Shown: one piece after another, positions 45,265-55,884 of the stretch
How the letters are laid out: each line of letters starts with the position of its first letter
Position numbering within the stretch: the first letter of the stretch is position 1
Source of the DNA: Conchocele bisecta
Lineage: Eukaryota; Mollusca; Bivalvia; Lucinida; Thyasiridae
NCBI GenBank assembly: GCA_029237695.1
Contig: CM055265.1
Coordinates: 216,241,179 to 216,305,178 of the forward strand
Direction: 5' to 3'
DNA length: 64,000 nt
Position numbers and translations under genes: made by a program
Notes under the pieces: generated by a model
Seen by the model: the letters and a program-made list of their open reading frames with translations, nothing else
Databases searched by the model: none
Told to the model about the DNA's origin: nothing

Positions 45265-45800
45265 GGCTGTAAGGTATAGTGTATGGAAATGGATAAGGCT
45301 GTAAGGTATAGTGTATGGAAATGGATAAGGCTGTAAGGTATAGTGCATGGAAATGGGCATGGCTGTAAGGTATTGTGTATGGAAATGGACAAGGCTGTAA
45401 GGTATAGTGCATGGAAATGGACAAGGCTGTAAGGTATAGTGTATGGAAATGGACAAGGCTGTAATGTATAGTGCATGGAAATGGATAAGGCTGTAAGGTA
45501 TAGTGCATGGAAATGGATAAGGCTGTAATGTATAGTGCATGGAAATGGATAAGGCTGTAATGTATAGTGCATGGAAATGGATAAGGCTGTAAGGTATAGT
45601 GCATGGAAATGGATAAGGCTGTAAGGTATAGTGCATGGAAATGGACAAGGCTGTAATGTGTAGTGCATGGAAATGGGAATGGACAAGGCTGTAAGGTATA
45701 GTGTATGGAAATGGACAAGGCTGTAAGGTATAGTGCGGCTGTAAGGTATAGTGCCGCTGTAATGTATAGTGCATGGACATGGACAAGGCTGTAAGGTATA
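45265..45800. repeat. Minisatellite, 32-bp unit, about 17 copies
   Basis: The unit is ggctgtaaggtatagtgcat followed by ggaaatggataa, with t/c and a/g variants. Because 32 is not a multiple of three and the unit has no minus-strand stop in any frame, all three minus frames stay open (278, 226 and 151 codons). These are artefacts. Confidence 0.9.
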
Positions 45801-46081
45801 GTGTATAGAAATGTGTGGGTTGGGTAACTTTTTCTAAAGGTAACGCTCCTAGGCCCGAGTCTTCCACATGTTGAATCAATATGCAACAGAAACATTGGAA
45901 TATAGGGGTTTTCGAGAAAACTGAATCCGATTTTGCGAGGAAACAAGTGATCCGACGAATGCTTCATGATAAAAAAATGCACATAATCAAGATGGCCGTG
46001 AAATAGTAACAGTTTTGCACTTCATCTGTGTACATAATACACATTTATGTCATTTTAGTCTATAGATTGAAATGATACTAG

Positions 46082-46439
46082 TGTGATCAGGTTGATCGGG
46101 GGTGTAACTCTTGTAACGTGTATCGTGGGATGTCGGACCTGGAGCTGTATGAAATATAGAGAAAAGCAAGCTATTCCAGTGTCGTCCAACGGATAGATCG
46201 AGTGACGAACACTTGGAAAGCCGGCTTTATATACCGTGTCCTATCTCGTAACATGACCTTTAAACCTTCGGACATGACTTCGGCCAGACCTATAAATCAC
46301 TAGTGTGACCCCTTTCCGGCAATAACTCAATGCCTAGTATTATATAGAAATGACATGTAATCGGTGTGTTACATAAGTTTCCCTTCCTGATAGCGTACAC
46401 ATGCTGACCGCTGTATCTCGTAAACCCACCGTTGTGACA
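46082..46439 (-). repeat. 3' LTR (358 bp)
   Basis: Same termini and TATA motif (46,225-46,233) as the 5' LTR. A short purine-rich stretch, ggtgggagaa, lies just before it on the minus strand and may be the polypurine tract, though it is shorter than usual. Confidence 0.9.
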
Positions 46440-46978
46440 ATTCTCCCACCGAACTGAAAAGTGATGTCCCCATCACAACAACGTCTCCAAATATAAGGGG
46501 AGGGTGTTTATACATTGGTGCTACTGACGTGGTGTCACCCCACCATCTCCAAGTATTTATCAATCCTGATTGCATGATCATCACGTCGTACATTTTGAAC
46601 AAAGTATATACAAACATATATCTATATATATATAAAACAAAGAACGAAGTACATGGTATGAATACTGGATCATGCTACAATACGTGTTCACGTGGTATAG
46701 TGAGTCAACACTCTTAATCAACAGTTCAAATACATGTCAATATACAAAAACATGTTATGCATATGGTAATATTCCAGACAAATGACGAAACATATTTTAT
46801 CCTATACCAATAACTCTCAATTCTTGGTAAAGTTTGTATCCACTTTGCGCACTTCAGCAACGTCGTCACATATGCATGATCGTTTGTAGTGTAGGTTTCC
46901 ATGTAATGGAGTAGCAACTAAAGTCGTATGTTCCTCCTCGATTGTAGCATGTATGGAATCACAATAAAGGTACTGGTG
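46440..46978. other. Non-coding 3' region of the retroelement
   Basis: About 540 bp between the last open frame and the 3' LTR, with only short frames. No motif was assigned. Confidence 0.4.
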
Positions 46979-47248
46979 TCACAATATGAACAATAGTAAA
47001 ATACCACAGCTCGAACAGCAGGCACAAAGCAAGAGCCCAATAATGGTGACAGGATACAATGCATCACCCAACTTCCAGATGTACCTCCATGACAGGCAAG
47101 TAGTAAAATCACGAGTGTACATGAAAAGTACCGAATTATATATAATAACCCCAAATTGTTTAACCAGGGATTTGGAGAAGACAGGCGTAGGAAGGGTAGC
47201 CTTCGCATTATAATGGTGCATTGTACCATACACATTATTCAATGGCAT
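46979..47248 (-). CDS. Small downstream frame with hydrophobic C-terminus (hypothetical)
   Basis: 89 codons starting 44 bp after the env stop, inside the element. Mostly polar, ending in VTIIGLLLCACCSSCGILLL, a possible membrane span. No homology recognised. An overlapping frame at 46,918-47,235 is also open. It may be an accessory frame, a displaced env end, or noise. Confidence 0.3.
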   Translation of the reverse strand: MPLNNVYGTMHHYNAKATLPTPVFSKSLVKQFGVIIYNSVLFMYTRDFTTCLSWRYIWKLGDALYPVTIIGLLLCACCSSCGILLLFIL

Positions 47249-47292
47249 GAGGAGCAGTCAGTCCGGGTTTGCACGTTAAGTCTGAGTTGAAA

Positions 47293-49641
47293 TCAGTGCA
47301 GATTGGGACCGGAATTGCAAAGCCCTGGTGAACCACCCATAAGTACGCAGCAAATGGCGTACTCCGAATGCGTCTGAGTTTCCGCGCTGCTATCTTGGGC
47401 CCACATATATGATCGTAACCGGGGACTCAAAGTAGGTAAGATTTCGGGAGCTTTAGTACTTATATCAAAGTGCCTCCCAATCAATGCGTCAAGTTCGGAA
47501 GCAATTGTCCCAGAAAATTTGAATGGAACGATTAGAAATGAAAGTCCATGAAAATGGAGGTCATGTATGCATATTGGTAGTCGCATAACAGTATGTGTGA
47601 CACATGTGTGTCCATTGGTAAGTTCAAGCACTAACCTGGATGAATTCGAACGTCTGACAAACTGGTACATTATGATTATAAATGTGAATAACATGAATAA
47701 CCCAGCAATGTCTGCTGCGGTTGAGGCGTGTACATAATACAATGGGATAGTGACTGGGGATGTGTCCGTTTGTTGTGTAGTAGGCATTGGATTGTATATA
47801 AATGAAGGCAGTGTAGTCGGTAGTGAATGCGCATTGTGAATGTTGCCGGCAAATACTAACGCTGATAATAATTGTTTGTATTTGCAAAATAGTATCATGA
47901 ATGCAGTTATAGCGATGCCTGCACATACCAGGGATGTAGTGGCTAATATTAGTTCAGTGGATATACCGCCATCCACGGTTAGTCTACCATCTAAAATGGG
48001 CTCCGCGAGGGATTGAAAAATCACCTGATTTCGTTTGGCTAATGAAACCATTTTTGTTAGACTTAAATGGTCTGCTTGATCATTTGCTATGATGTCAGAA
48101 AAATTGTGGCTGAATAAATTGAAGGGTGGAATTTTAATATTCAAAGGGGTAGTGAACGATGTATTTGCAAGGATGTGCCTTATGTCGTTTTCGGTAAAGA
48201 ATTCCTGAAGTAGTGCCAAATTAACAGGATGCATTTTCGTGATGTGTGTGAATCTGTTGTGACATGCATTCCACCTTTCCGGAAAGTATGTGGACGTCGT
48301 GTTGATAGAACACCGACACGGTAACATCTATGGTACAGAATGAACAGCCAGGTGTAGTCCTATTTGTTTTGTGACAATTGAATGTTATGTTTTTCTGTAT
48401 TATAAACAATGAACTGTGAACTTGTCAGTTGCACCATTGATTGTCTGATAGCATTTTGTACGAAGCGAAAGTCACATAAATCTCGGATGAGCGATTTATT
48501 TCCAAGCCATAGAGCTACAGAACAGCTAACAACTGACAGAGGGGTCAATGGGACATTTGAGGGACAGTGTAGTTTATTTTGAAAAGCCGAACATTTTTCA
48601 ATCATGTTTCGTGATAGTTCACTGTAATAAGTTGAATCTCTGCAAGATATCCCGGAAGATCAAGTAGTTTCGAAGCATGTGTTGAGTTATGTGCAACTGG
48701 GACGGGGAACGATAAAATGCGATACAGGTGTGTGTATGACTGTACCGAGGAAACTGGAAATTTTATGGAAATATAGATGGCGTCATTTCGTCTAAAAGAC
48801 ACAAGGTTGGCGTGAGAATAGTAGAAGGACGGGTCAGTGTGCACTAGGTGAAATTTCTTGTGATATTGTAGGCGTTTCTGTATGTGACGTATGGCAGTTG
48901 AAAGCGTGTGATATGGAATTATATTTGGGGACAGTTTTCCTTGTAGCAGAGTAATAATGCCATTGAATAAATTTCGGAAACGGTTTTGTATTTGCCAACT
49001 TAAACTCAGTTGTTCGATAAGTTTAGAAAATAGGTCCTTGTCCATGTCTAAAGACCTCTTGACATTTGATTGTAATTGTAGAATGCCATTATGATTTTCA
49101 GTGATACCATGCACTGCGTTGCTCAAACGTTTATCTGTGGCATACATGAAAGATGAAAGCAGTTCCGTCTGATTGTTAAAGGCGGCTGCCATCTTTTCAT
49201 TCCGATTTTCGGCGGCTTGCACGTGTCGTGCTAGTGTTATAAGGTCATCTGTTGTTGCTAATCCAAATAGCGATTTTGATATGGAGCCTATGAACGGCAA
49301 AAGAGACCTGTGTTTTCGTTTGGGAAGTTGGAATTTGTGGTTTGGCAATATTGCATAGATATTGTCGAGCATGTCCATAATATTTTGAGATGCATCCTCA
49401 TGTACTTTGTATAGGTGTGTAAGTAATAGTTTAATGTGCTTACATGAACAATTTAATTTGGGTATATATTCTGGTCTGTAGGTATAACTGGCAATTCCAG
49501 AACAAATGTATGTTTCCAGTGATCAGCAGCAAACGATACATCGTGTTCTTTTATGAATGTTACACCATAGTTCAGACGTAGATGAGTTTGAAGTTCGGCA
49601 CTGCACAACGTCAGCAAGGCGATGAGAATTAGACACACCAT
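47293..49641 (-). pseudogene. env: env: F-type envelope glycoprotein gene, frame-broken
   Basis: Open segments 49,453-49,641, 48,602 to about 49,450, 48,360-48,605, about 48,330-48,409 and 47,293-48,327 lie in changing frames but are collinear. The first starts MVCLILIALLTLCSAEL, a signal peptide. The second has KRKHR, a furin-like cleavage site (about 49,306), followed by SLLPFIGSISKSLFG, resembling the fusion-peptide region of baculovirus F and errantivirus Env. The last segment carries NTSF and other N-glycosylation sequons and two hydrophobic spans (about residues 125-148 and 204-224), then an about 120-residue tail. In this class such proteins mediate membrane fusion. The breaks make this copy non-functional as written. 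Confidence 0.75.
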
Positions 49642-50077
49642 GTTGCCCTAAAAAAAAAATAGAAGAGAAAAAAAAAATTGATAGTGAGGGCGACACATAG
49701 TTGTTCAAGAACGCGAGGAGGGGCTTCAAATCCTTTCTCCTTCTAGCCTTTAGACGAAACAGTTTAATGGTAAAGGCGATGGTTCATGCAAATATTCTGT
49801 AGTAATAAAATAGATATCTAAACAAAAATAGGACAACATTAGGAAAATGGCAATGCTAGATTGCATTCAAACCACAGTCTGAAGTGCCTTAAAGAATGTT
49901 TGCTTCATGTATCTTTATAGAAGACATACTAAGTATCAATGCATGCAAAATGAACATTTTGTACCCGCACGAAAACGCATTATTCGAACGAGAGCAGCAA
50001 AGCTCGTTATGCAATCGTAAACTGTATCATTGAAGTGTGTGTGATTGTATTTGTACATGTATGTATGCACGAAGAAT
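49642..50077. other. Spacer between pol and env
   Basis: About 430 bp without an open frame of note. It contains A-rich runs at about 49,650-49,680. A spliced envelope message would need an acceptor around here, but I cannot point to one with confidence. Confidence 0.4.
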
Positions 50078-50617
50078 CTATGACCTGTGGAAGTATTTTG
50101 GACCACTATGTTTGCGACGTCGACCCTGTAATGTGTGTGTAGCGTGATATTGGCGAACTAGTTCAGGTGTCAAATTTGCTTCCGGTTCCCATGTGGTATC
50201 TGAAAAGCCTGTCCATTTCACCCGGTACAATCTTTTTCCCGCTACATGCTTGACTCCCAGTATGTTGTCGACTGTGTACCAGGTGTTGGTGATGCCAGCC
50301 GGCTTGTCCACCTGAGATTCGGACATTGACTCTTCTACCACTGTCGCCGGATCGGGTACTGGCTCATCTTCAGTTCGCCTTCCTGCCTGGTCAGATGGTG
50401 GTTCATCCAACATGACCGGTTTGTAATGCCTCTGCCGAGGGTCGTAGTATGGCTTAAGGCGATTTGCGTGTACCAGTGGTTTCAGCGGCTTATCTGCTCC
50501 ACATTTACGCAAACGGAACGTATTGTTTGGACCTTTCCCCACAATAGCAAGCGGCTCGCTGTACTTGGGGCAAAGCTTCTTAGACATACCCACTGGTGTC
50601 TGTTCTTGGCGTAGCAA
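50078..50617 (-). CDS. pol: pol: integrase C-terminus with GPY/F-like module and chromodomain
   Basis: 179 codons. The first part (KLCPKYSEPLAIVGKGPNNT...LKPLVHANRLKPYYD) is the GPY/F-type module of Ty3/gypsy integrases. The C-terminal part, YTVDNILGVKHVAGKRLYRV then KWTGFSDTTWEPEANL, matches the chromodomain pattern, with aromatic residues Y, W and F in the methyl-lysine cage positions. In chromoviruses this domain steers integration to chromatin carrying histone H3 methylation. The reading frame ends at its own stop codon about 40 residues after the domain. Confidence 0.85.
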   Translation of the reverse strand: MLRQEQTPVGMSKKLCPKYSEPLAIVGKGPNNTFRLRKCGADKPLKPLVHANRLKPYYDPRQRHYKPVMLDEPPSDQAGRRTEDEPVPDPATVVEESMSESQVDKPAGITNTWYTVDNILGVKHVAGKRLYRVKWTGFSDTTWEPEANLTPELVRQYHATHTLQGRRRKHSGPKYFHRS

Positions 50618-51254
50618 GACGCGCTGGCCAATTTTCTTTGAAATTTGGCTCAGCAGCGGACTGGTCGTATCTGGCCTTCTGTCTCGCCTGAGCTTCTCGT
50701 CTACGTTTTGCAGCTATTTCGTTTGTAATGTTGGTTGTAACTTGGAGCTGGTCTAAGTGTTCTTTGGTAGACTTGCCAAGTGTGTCTTTTGGGATGAGAG
50801 ATGTGTCAATAGGGGCTCTCATTTCTCTACCAAAGAGCATGTAATACGGAGAGTATTCCGTTGTGGAAGAGACCGTCATCCTGAAGGCCATCAATATTCC
50901 GGGAAGAAGCTTCGGCCAATTTGTGTGTTCCTTGTCACAATATGTCCTCAAGGACTGTAGCAACGAGCTATTGACCCTTTCAACAGTAGAGTTAGTCTGT
51001 GGGTGATAGCTCGAAGTATTGTGTCTGGTTACTTGAAAAAGCTCACAAAGGGCGGAAACAAGCTTGGACATGAAGTTCTTCCCTCGATCGGATACCAGGA
51101 CATGCGGACAGCCGTACCTAGTAAAGATTTCCGAGTATAGCACCCTGGCTATCTCAGTTGCCTCTTGTGTGACTAACGGAAACGCCTCACACCATGATGT
51201 AAACGAGTCAACAATCAAAAGGACATATTTGAATTTGTCCGGTGTAGTTGTCAA
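50580..51254 (-). CDS. pol: pol: integrase catalytic core
   Basis: Contains KYVLLIVDSFTSWCEAFP, then VLVSDRGKNF (second catalytic Asp) and STVERVNSSLLQS (catalytic Glu) exactly 35 residues later, giving the D,D35E signature together with the Asp in the preceding segment. This enzyme inserts the cDNA into host chromatin. The 3' end shifts frame within about 50,580-50,640. Confidence 0.9.
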   Translation of the reverse strand: MTTTPDKFKYVLLIVDSFTSWCEAFPLVTQEATEIARVLYSEIFTRYGCPHVLVSDRGKNFMSKLVSALCELFQVTRHNTSSYHPQTNSTVERVNSSLLQSLRTYCDKEHTNWPKLLPGILMAFRMTVSSTTEYSPYYMLFGREMRAPIDTSLIPKDTLGKSTKEHLDQLQVTTNITNEIAAKRRREAQARQKARYDQSAAEPNFKENWPARLATPRTDTSGYV

Positions 51255-52473
51255 ATGGACCTAGAATGTCAATGTGGAGGCGAGAGAATGGCTCGGAAAT
51301 AGGCATCGGTGTCAAGGGTGCCTTGTGGCTACCGTACTGACGTTTGGAAGTCTGGCATTTTTCACAACTTTGAACATGGGAATAGATGTCCCGATAGGAA
51401 TTGGGCCAAAAGTACCGAAACCTGATGGATGCATAGGTTTTATCGAAACCCCTATGACCTCCACCTGCTTGGCAATCATGAAACGACAAAATGACATCTT
51501 CTCTGAGTACCCGAGGGACAGCCACTTGTCGGATTTGCCTAGCTTCACGGGGAACCCCACGTGATCTGACGGAAAAGATATGATACAGAATACCATCCAG
51601 TATAACATATTGTGCAGATTCTGCAACCACCCTCTTGGACAGAATGTTGTCATCGGGCAGTCTCGAGTGAACCATGTACTCAAGTATATGTTTAAAATCG
51701 GGACAGTTCCACTGTAGTTTCGTCAAGTCCTCCCTGTTGTGTGCATCAATGTCCGGTATCTTACTCGGGTCAGAATCATCCGGCTCCGTGAGTTCTTGAG
51801 CTGCCGAAATAATTGGGATCGGGCTCGTGTCCTGCTGGTGACCATACTCTAGCTCAACCTGGTAATGAGTATCTGACTTCGTGTCTACCATGTCTGAGGC
51901 TGCATTGACACATTGAGTGTCTACTACAGGGCTAACTGAATCAACCGGATATGGTCGTCGGGAAAGAGCATCGGCATTTTGGTTGGTTACCCCAGCCTTG
52001 TGAACAATTGTAAAATTGTACCCTTGAAGTTTCAACGACCATCTGGCCAGTCTACCGGTTTCATCCTTGATTTTCTTAAGCCACTGCAATGCAATGTTGT
52101 CAGTGTATACTGTGAAATGATTGTGTGCCAGATAAGGATGGTAGGTCCTAACTGCCTCGACCAATGCCAAACATTCACGCTCTGATACAGACCAGTTAAA
52201 TTCTGTACCACGAAGTGATCTACCGCCATATGAGATAACCCGTTCAGTGCCGTCTTCAGCAACCTGACCAAGAACATAGCCAATCGCAGTACCTGATGCA
52301 TCCGTTGACAATATGAACTCCTTTTGCATGTCTGGGAATCCCAAGATGGGTGGGGAAATCAGTCTATCTTTGAGTATATTGAATGAAGTTTCACATTCTG
52401 GTGACCAGTCAAATTTGATGTCTTTGCGTAACAACTTGTTCAAGGGACTTGTGATTTTGGAGTAATCTTTCAC
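51208..52473 (-). CDS. pol: pol: RNase H and N-terminal integrase
   Basis: Open for 421 codons. RNase H motifs: LSTDASGTAIGYVLGQ (Asp), SERECLALVEAV (Glu), VYTDNIALQWL (Asp) and NQNADALSRRP (Asp), so the catalytic set is complete. The integrase zinc finger follows: HDCQAGGGHRGFDKT with CEKCQTSK (HHCC), then LHIDILGPFDN with the first catalytic Asp. The frame breaks within 51,208-51,254, just after that Asp. The start is set by a frame break upstream; the ATG at 52,471-52,473 is probably internal. Confidence 0.9.
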   Translation of the reverse strand: MKDYSKITSPLNKLLRKDIKFDWSPECETSFNILKDRLISPPILGFPDMQKEFILSTDASGTAIGYVLGQVAEDGTERVISYGGRSLRGTEFNWSVSERECLALVEAVRTYHPYLAHNHFTVYTDNIALQWLKKIKDETGRLARWSLKLQGYNFTIVHKAGVTNQNADALSRRPYPVDSVSPVVDTQCVNAASDMVDTKSDTHYQVELEYGHQQDTSPIPIISAAQELTEPDDSDPSKIPDIDAHNREDLTKLQWNCPDFKHILEYMVHSRLPDDNILSKRVVAESAQYVILDGILYHIFSVRSRGVPREARQIRQVAVPRVLREDVILSFHDCQAGGGHRGFDKTYASIRFRYFWPNSYRDIYSHVQSCEKCQTSKRQYGSHKAPLTPMPISEPFSRLHIDILGPFDNYTGQIQICPFDC

Positions 52474-53267
52474 AAAGCGTCTGTAATAATTGGTAAGGTC
52501 CTAAAAATTGCCGCACTTCCTTGGTTTGTGTTTTGGGAGCAGGATAGTCCTTAACAACTTGGATTTTGGACGGGTTCACTTCAACACCATCTCTAGACAG
52601 AATGTGACCAAGGTACTCTAACTTTTCTAGTGGCAAATTGACATTTTAATGGGTGAAGCTTGAGATTGGCTTGTCTAAGGCGATCAAAAACGTTGCCTAA
52701 CAGGTCTAAATGCTCTGTGCAGTTGGCACTGAACAGAAGGATATCATCTATATAAACCAATGCACATTTCCAATTCAATCCCTGCAAAACCTTGCTCATT
52801 ACCATTTGGAACGACATGGGAGCATTCATCAAGCCAAAACTTAGCCGACGGAACTGGAAAGTTCCGTGTCTGGATATGAACGCAGTCTTGTGCTTGGTTT
52901 CATTATCCAAGGAAATCTGATGGAACCCTGATTTGAGATCTAGTACCGTAAATACCTTAGCATTCGCATTGCCAATGGTGTCAAAAATGCACTCTAAACG
53001 AGGCAATGGGAAGTTGATTGGAACGGTGACGTTATTCAAACGTCGGTAATCAACACAGAACCGGAAAGAATTGTCCTTCTTTTTTATCATCACTACGGGA
53101 CTAGTCCAAACCGAATCTGAGGGCTCTATAATCTCACTTTGTAGCATGTCATCTATATGTTTCCCAATTTCATCGTTGACCTGTGGGGATGTGCGATAAA
53201 ATCGTTGCCTCTGAGGGGCTGCATCCCCGGTCTCTATGCGATGATGGTGCAAATTTGTGCAACCCAA
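52409..53267 (-). CDS. pol: pol: reverse transcriptase
   Basis: Segment 52,593-53,267 shows the ordered RT motifs: SPVVMIKKKDNSFRFCVDYR, VFTVLDLKSGFHQI (first catalytic Asp), FGLMNAPMSFQ and VYIDDILLFS (YIDD, the two remaining catalytic Asp). A frame break near 52,620 moves the thumb (LEYLGHILSRDGVEVNPSK) into 52,409-52,636. All three metal-binding aspartates are present. Sequence style is Ty3/gypsy. Confidence 0.9.
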
Positions 53268-53270
53268 TTC

Positions 53271-54234
53271 TTAAGTGTCCTTAGCAAACACATCTCTATT
53301 CTTACCAATAAATGTAAGGAGACTTTGTTTTTGATCAGGAGACAGATCAGAATCATCCAGAGAAATGCCAAGATCTTTTGCTATTTTAATGAGATCTTCG
53401 TCACTTTCTGCTGCCTCTGTGGTGGCAGATGCAACACAATGATCAGTGACTACGTCCCCCTGTGTACATGTACTAGTATCGTTATCATCAAATGGGATAA
53501 CAGTGTCCTCATCTACAGCAAATAGCTTGCCCAGTACTTGTGCAGGGCGCAAGTGTATGGGTGTTTGTGTAGGATTGATGAGTCGACACACTGCTTTCCC
53601 TGTTCGGCAAGTCACTAGAAACCCTGGCACCAGCAAGATGTAGTGAGGATGATAACGTGGAAATTGGTTCTAGTAAAGCAACACCACCATTCGGGATTCT
53701 GGACAGTCGGACAGGGACTACAGTTTCAGACAATGGATGTATGGTGACACTTCTTACAATTCTGGCCAAGCCAATATTAAATGAAGTAGAAGTACTTGAA
53801 ACGAAATTCACAACAGAAGGAATTCCAGAATCTGTCAAGAGCGTCATTGTATCCATGTCAATTATGCAGTTGTTGTTACGCAAAAAGTCAATTCCTAGAA
53901 CTACGGAATGGTGTAAACGTTGAAAAACGTGGAACTTTTGCTGAAATGTAGCATCTCCGATTTTCACAGGTAATATCACCGTACCGGTAATGTCATGAAC
54001 AGTACCGCATATCCCAACCACTTTGTGTAACGTTGGTGCATGTATTGTGTAAAGACGTGAATCTATTTTCTTCAAAAGGGACTGTGAAATGCATGACAAA
54101 CTAGCACCTGTATCTATTAGGCTATGAGCATGTACGCCTTGAATTGTAATTTTGATTGTATTGGAATCTATAGGCGTTGAAAATGCGATAGATGGACAAG
54201 TATTGTTTGTCTTTGATGAATCCGGCCTTGCCAT
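53271..54234 (-). CDS. pol: pol: aspartic protease region (frame-broken)
   Basis: Segment 53,509-54,234 contains LIDTGASLSCIS, the retropepsin active-site DTGA, followed by a typical GIDFLRNNN motif about 80 residues later. It overlaps 53,271-53,636 in another frame, which continues the linker toward the reverse transcriptase, so a frame break lies in about 53,509-53,636. In the family this protease cuts the Gag and Pol precursors. Confidence 0.8.
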
Positions 54235-54270
54235 GGGAGTCCCTTTTAAACCCTTGGCAGGCGAAAAATC

Positions 54271-55366
54271 CTACATGTGTTTTGACCTCATGCAAACGCT
54301 GCCGAAATGGCCGCGCACGCCGCATTTCGTGCAGTTTTTGTTTTTAGCGGGACAGTCGATCCTAGAGTGTGCTGAACTCCCACAACCGTAGCACCGGTAG
54401 TTATGTGTGTTGTTTTGTCCGTAAAATGGTTTATGTGTGTTCGTGTTGCCATTGCGGCTTGGTCTGGAAGGCGAGTCATTGTAAGCGGGCTGTGTGTTAC
54501 GGAACTGCACGTGTTTGTTCCGTGACGTAGAGTCGGAACGATCGTTCCGGTATCTCGGACCAGGTGATCGTGTACGATCATACCTGTCACGTGAAAATGC
54601 CCTATCATGTGAAAACGACCTGTCATGTGGGCGTGATTGATCACGAGATTCGGACCTATGATGTTTGGGCGAGTCCACTGAACCCACGGACTGTATTGAG
54701 GCGAGTCTGTCGGCAAGGGAGTTAACTACCTGCACAACTTCGTTCAAGTTTTGTATTGTTTTCATTCCTACTGTGTTTGTGTGCCATTTCGGAAATAAGT
54801 GCCGTTTGTAAAATGTCATCAATGTTTTTTTGGATTTGCTTTCAGAATGTCTGGCCTAAGTGAGGGTGTAATCCCTTTTATAATAGCCCCCATGATTTGT
54901 TCTTCTGTGAGTTTTAGACTGTTCCCTTCCCGTTTCATATAGGTGATATATTCATTTACGGACTCTGAATGTATTTGGTCACGGTGATATAGGTCACCCA
55001 CATGAGCCCATGTCATGTGGCGTAGAGGGTTAAAAACGGGTAGCAAATGCCGTCGTTACACCGTCGATACTTTGTTTTTGGGTGGGGGTGAGACTTTCAA
55101 ACCAGTCGTGGCGGTATCATCCAAAAGTAGGGGAGGGGAAACAGACGAACCCTATCATCATCCTTCAGACCCTTGAAATCCGCGTACTGAACGAACCGTG
55201 CCATCCACCTATGAGCATCTGTGCCACCAGAAAACCTTGGGCAAATGAATGATTCCATACCTCTAAGTTCGACTGGTGACGTGGACTCTTCGTTGACTGT
55301 ATGCAGAAACTTGCTGGTGCTCCTGGTAACGCGGCTGGTGTTGGTTGGTCGGCCGCCTCTGGGCAT
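54271..55366 (-). pseudogene. gag: gag, frame-broken, with two CCHC zinc knuckles
   Basis: Three open segments in different frames (55,097-55,366; 54,819-55,046; 54,271-54,822) cover the capsid-like region and nucleocapsid. The first begins MPRGGRPTNTSRVTRS; the ATG lies about 90 bp after the LTR. The second contains a gag-type motif set (YITYMKREGNSLKLTEEQI). The third has an Arg/Ser/Asp-rich stretch, then CYGCGSSAHSRIDC and CTKCGVRGHFGSVC, both fitting C-x2-C-x4-H-x4-C, which bind RNA in Gag. At least two frame breaks. The three segments together are a normal size for a Ty3/gypsy Gag. Confidence 0.8.
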
Positions 55367-55435
55367 ATACGTCGTCTACTGTGTTGCTTGGGGAATTCGT
55401 AGATTACTACGCTTAGCTGTGGAGGACCGTGACTC

Positions 55436-55453
55436 GATCCGGTTCTTCCACCA
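55436..55453 (-). promoter_or_regulatory. Candidate primer-binding site
   Basis: Two bases after the 5' LTR the minus strand reads tggtggaagaaccggatc. Starting with TGG is expected for pairing with a tRNA 3' CCA. I could not match it to a particular tRNA. Confidence 0.5.
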
Positions 55454-55455
55454 AT

Positions 55456-55814
55456 TGTGATCAGGTTGATCGGGGGTGTAACTCTTGTAACGTGTATCGT
55501 GGGATGTCGGGACCTGGGGCTGTATGAAATATAGAGAAAAGCAAGCTATTCCAGTGTCGTCCAACGGATAGATCGAGTGACGAACACTTGGAAAGCCGGC
55601 TTTATATACCGTGTCCTATCTCGTAACATGACCTTTAAACCTTCGGACATGACTTCGGCCAGACCTATAAATCACTAGTGTGACCCCTTTCCGGCAATAA
55701 CTCAATGCCTAGTATTATATAGAAATGACATGTAATCGGTGTGTTACATAAGTTTCCCTTCCTGATAGCGTACACATGCTGACCGCTGTATCTCGTAAAC
55801 CCACCGTTGTGACA
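55456..55814 (-). repeat. 5' LTR (359 bp)
   Basis: Minus-strand ends TGTCACAACG...TGATCACA. Differs from the 3' LTR by one inserted base (gtcgggacct versus gtcggacct) and one substitution (ctggggctg versus ctggagctg). A TATA motif, tatataaag on the minus strand, lies at 55,600-55,608 and probably directs transcription. Confidence 0.9.
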
Positions 55815-55818
55815 CTAG

Positions 55819-55870
55819 GATTGTTACCGCTTTTATGCTAGGATTGTTACCCCTTTTATGCTAGGATTGC
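55819..55870. repeat. Triplicated short motif beside the provirus
   Basis: ctaggattgttaccgctttt occurs three times in direct order (the third truncated) from 55,815. The CTAG insertion target is the start of this repeat. Confidence 0.7.
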
Positions 55871-55884
55871 TTTAAAATGTAAAC

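Larger units (their letters stand above)
46082..55814 (-). mobile_element. Full-length Ty3/gypsy (Metaviridae) retroelement with chromodomain and envelope gene
   Basis: Near-identical LTRs at both ends, flanked by CTAG (46,078-46,081 and 55,815-55,818). The order on the minus strand is LTR, gag, protease, reverse transcriptase, RNase H, integrase, chromodomain, envelope, LTR. Having RT before integrase is the Ty3/gypsy order. The envelope is of the baculovirus-F type found in insect errantiviruses. Every coding region has at least one frame break, so this copy as written is not translatable into full proteins. The near-identity of the LTRs points to a recent insertion. A chromodomain together with an envelope is an uncommon combination. 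Confidence 0.9.

Noticed and set aside
45146..45982. 278-, 226- and 151-codon minus-strand frames
   Set aside because: All three frames are open because a 32-bp unit without stops is repeated about 17 times.
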